From Elusimicrobiota bacterium (lineage in GTDB: Bacteria > CG03 > SLGR01), in contig JAAZFS010000189.1 in the NCBI GenBank assembly GCA_012511615.1, positions 1 to 5,744 of the forward strand: DNA of 5,744 bases, written 5' to 3'. The notes beneath the pieces were generated by a model. That model searched no databases, was not told the DNA's origin, and saw nothing but the letters and a program-made list of their open reading frames with translations. The position numbers were made by a program, and so were the translations under genes. Below are positions 5,705 through 5,744 of the stretch, in pieces. The stretch's first letter is position 1. Every line of letters begins with the position of its first letter.

Positions 5705-5744
5705 GAAAACTTTTAATATTTATTGCCACAGGAGTTATTTTAGC
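5701..5744 (+). CDS. Start of a fourth pilus-operon gene (3'-truncated), exported protein
   Basis: An ATG at 5701 overlaps the pilO TGA as ATGA and reads MRKLLIFIATGVIL to the window edge. A basic residue pair followed by a hydrophobic run is the beginning of a signal peptide or lipoprotein signal. In pilMNO operons the next gene is normally pilP (a lipoprotein) or the secretin pilQ, so one of these is expected, but too little sequence is present to choose. The tight overlap supports a real gene in the same operon. Confidence 0.6.
   Translation, partial: MRKLLIFIATGVIL

Overview
The window is ordinary chromosomal DNA from an AT-rich, diderm (Gram-negative-type) bacterium. The evidence is an envelope S41 protease, a YibQ-type periplasmic deacetylase, a signal-peptide-bearing beta-rich protein that looks like an outer-membrane barrel, and the PilM-PilN-PilO inner-membrane platform of a type IV pilus. 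Codon use is AT-leaning (many AGA, ATA and AAA codons). The lineage cannot be fixed from the sequence. The mix would suit a deep-branching or candidate-phylum diderm such as an elusimicrobiote or omnitrophote, but this is only a guess.

Layout. (1) Positions 1-2532, plus strand, hold a tightly packed, translationally coupled run: the 3' end of a carboxy-terminal processing protease (ctpA type), a membrane-anchored divergent polysaccharide deacetylase (YibQ type), and tsaD, which acts in the universal tRNA t6A modification. Each downstream start overlaps the preceding stop, and tsaD starts with TTG. (2) A 55-base gap separates tsaD from a convergent minus-strand gene (2588-3316) for an exported beta-rich protein, probably an outer-membrane barrel. 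(3) A 178-base divergent intergenic region (3317-3494) carries plausible promoters in both directions. It also contains a perfect 19-bp palindrome lying between the -35 and -10 of one pilM-side promoter, as an operator would. (4) From 3495 to the right edge, plus strand, lies the pilM-pilN-pilO operon with abutting or overlapping genes. The first 44 bases of a fourth gene overlap the pilO stop.

Function. The first group links envelope and peptidoglycan maintenance (S41 protease plus YibQ-type deacetylase, a pairing often seen beside an EnvC-type M23 peptidase) with a housekeeping tRNA-modification enzyme. The second group builds the cytoplasmic-to-periplasmic alignment complex of a type IV pilus: PilM is an actin-like cytoplasmic protein that grips the conserved NLLP segment at the PilN N-terminus, and PilN pairs with PilO in the periplasm. 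The divergent barrel-like gene shares the regulatory region with the pilus operon, but nothing in the sequence proves a functional link.

No mobile element, CRISPR array, rRNA or tRNA gene was seen. The least-explained items are the palindromic operator with nested promoters and the unassigned exported protein beside the pilus operon. I found no clear sign of a wholly new system.
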